Positions 5,445-6,009 of a stretch of DNA of 6,009 bases are shown here, in pieces. The stretch is from positions 1 through 6,009 of the forward strand of contig JAGBRG010000190.1 in the NCBI GenBank assembly GCA_017632495.1, given 5' to 3'. The notes under the pieces are model-generated. The model was not told the origin of the DNA. It saw nothing but the letters and a program-made list of their open reading frames with translations, and did not search any database. Within the stretch, counting starts at the first letter, position 1; each line of letters opens with the position of its first letter. This DNA comes from Spirochaetales bacterium. Its GTDB lineage: Bacteria; Spirochaetota; Spirochaetia; Sphaerochaetales; Sphaerochaetaceae. The position numbers were made by a program, and so were the translations under genes.

Positions 5445-5452
5445 ATAGAGTC

Positions 5453-6009
5453 ATGAAGTTAATCGATTTTGCAAATGAGATTTCCGCCCTTTTGAACATG
5501 TCAGATTATGAAGGTGCGGACAGCTCTCTCAACGGGGTCCAGGTAGGGGACCTGAATTCAGACATAAAGAAAGTGGCTTTCGCAGTTGATGCAAGTCTTG
5601 AAACCATAACACAGGCTGCCAAGATCAAAGCAGACCTTCTCTTTGTCCACCACGGTCTTTTCTGGGGAAGACCCAAGGCCATTGTGGGCACCCACTACGG
5701 TAGGGTGAAGGCCCTTCTGGATAACAATGTGGCGCTTTTTGCCTGCCATCTTCCGCTGGACGGACATATGAAACTGGGAAACAACGCTCAGATGGCGCAG
5801 AAGCTTGAGCTTGAAGATATCGGTATGTTCTCGTTCTATAAAGGGGTCCACGTGGGTGTGAAGGGTCGCTTCAAGAAGGCCATGACGGCGGATGAGATAA
5901 TCAAGAAGCTGGGAATCCGCACAAATGCCACGGATTATATCGTAGGCGGCGGGGCCAAGAAGTTCGGTACGGCTGCAATAGTCTCAGGAGCCGGGGCAAG
6001 TGATATCTA
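5453..6009 (+). CDS. NIF3/YbgI-family (DUF34) metal-binding protein, N-terminal 185 residues; runs off the right edge
   Basis: From the ATG at 5453 the frame stays open to the window end (185 codons plus 2 nt). The product starts MKLIDFANEISALLN and carries family hallmarks: SSLNGVQVG (24-32), FVHHGLFW with metal ligands His66-His67 (64-71), and HLPLDGH with the likely ligand Asp103 (99-105) followed by LGNNAQMA (108-115). E. coli YbgI, as I remember it, has the same blocks and is about 247 residues, so some 60-70 residues, including the C-terminal His/Glu metal ligands, are missing here. These proteins form hexameric rings with a two-metal site and are often labelled GTP cyclohydrolase 1 type 2 homologs, but that activity is not established for the family in general. 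An in-frame TAA at 5441-5443 fixes the start. It is divergent from the Lon-like gene with 86 bp between. Confidence 0.93.
   Translation, partial: MKLIDFANEISALLNMSDYEGADSSLNGVQVGDLNSDIKKVAFAVDASLETITQAAKIKADLLFVHHGLFWGRPKAIVGTHYGRVKALLDNNVALFACHLPLDGHMKLGNNAQMAQKLELEDIGMFSFYKGVHVGVKGRFKKAMTADEIIKKLGIRTNATDYIVGGGAKKFGTAAIVSGAGASDI

Overview
The window reads as a bacterial chromosome segment of intermediate G+C (about half by eye; not computed). Gene density is ordinary, and I see no insertion sequence, phage gene, CRISPR array or structural RNA gene. The left third is a phage-shock-protein (Psp) stress locus: the 5' end of a divergently transcribed pspF (1-144, minus strand, cut by the window edge), a 342-bp regulatory region, then pspA (487-1164) and pspC (1193-1576), closed by a strong intrinsic terminator (1599-1639). 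The regulatory region has a textbook sigma-54 promoter (GG at 431-432, GC at 443-444). Upstream of it is an array of three related elements at about 40-bp intervals that are good candidates for PspF enhancer sites. A perfect 17-bp palindrome next to pspF appears to act as a two-way sigma-70 -10 element.

The middle holds a 573-residue membrane protein (1684-3405, plus strand) with seven predicted membrane helices, a PAS-like domain and an intact HD-GYP domain, so it is a probable cyclic-di-GMP phosphodiesterase. It meets, tail to tail with only 2 bp between, a 652-residue Lon-like Ser-Lys protease of the AAA_32/COG1067 type (3408-5366, minus strand). That protein has an atypical Walker A motif and a shortened middle region. 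Divergent from it is the first 185 codons of a NIF3/YbgI-family metal-binding protein (5453-6009, plus strand, cut by the window edge).

The Psp genes form one functional unit. By analogy with Escherichia coli, PspF activates sigma-54 transcription of pspA-pspC under envelope stress, PspA restrains PspF and protects the inner membrane, and PspC is the membrane sensor or anchor. No pspB lies between pspA and pspC. The HD-GYP protein, the Lon-like protease and the NIF3 protein have no demonstrated link to Psp beyond proximity.

The organism is uncertain. It must have sigma-54 and probably c-di-GMP signalling and an inner membrane under Psp control. The mix (PspF/PspA/PspC without PspB, a 7TM-HD-GYP protein, an AAA_32 Lon-like protease) would fit a spirochaete or another non-model Gram-negative lineage better than an enterobacterium, but this is a low-confidence inference.
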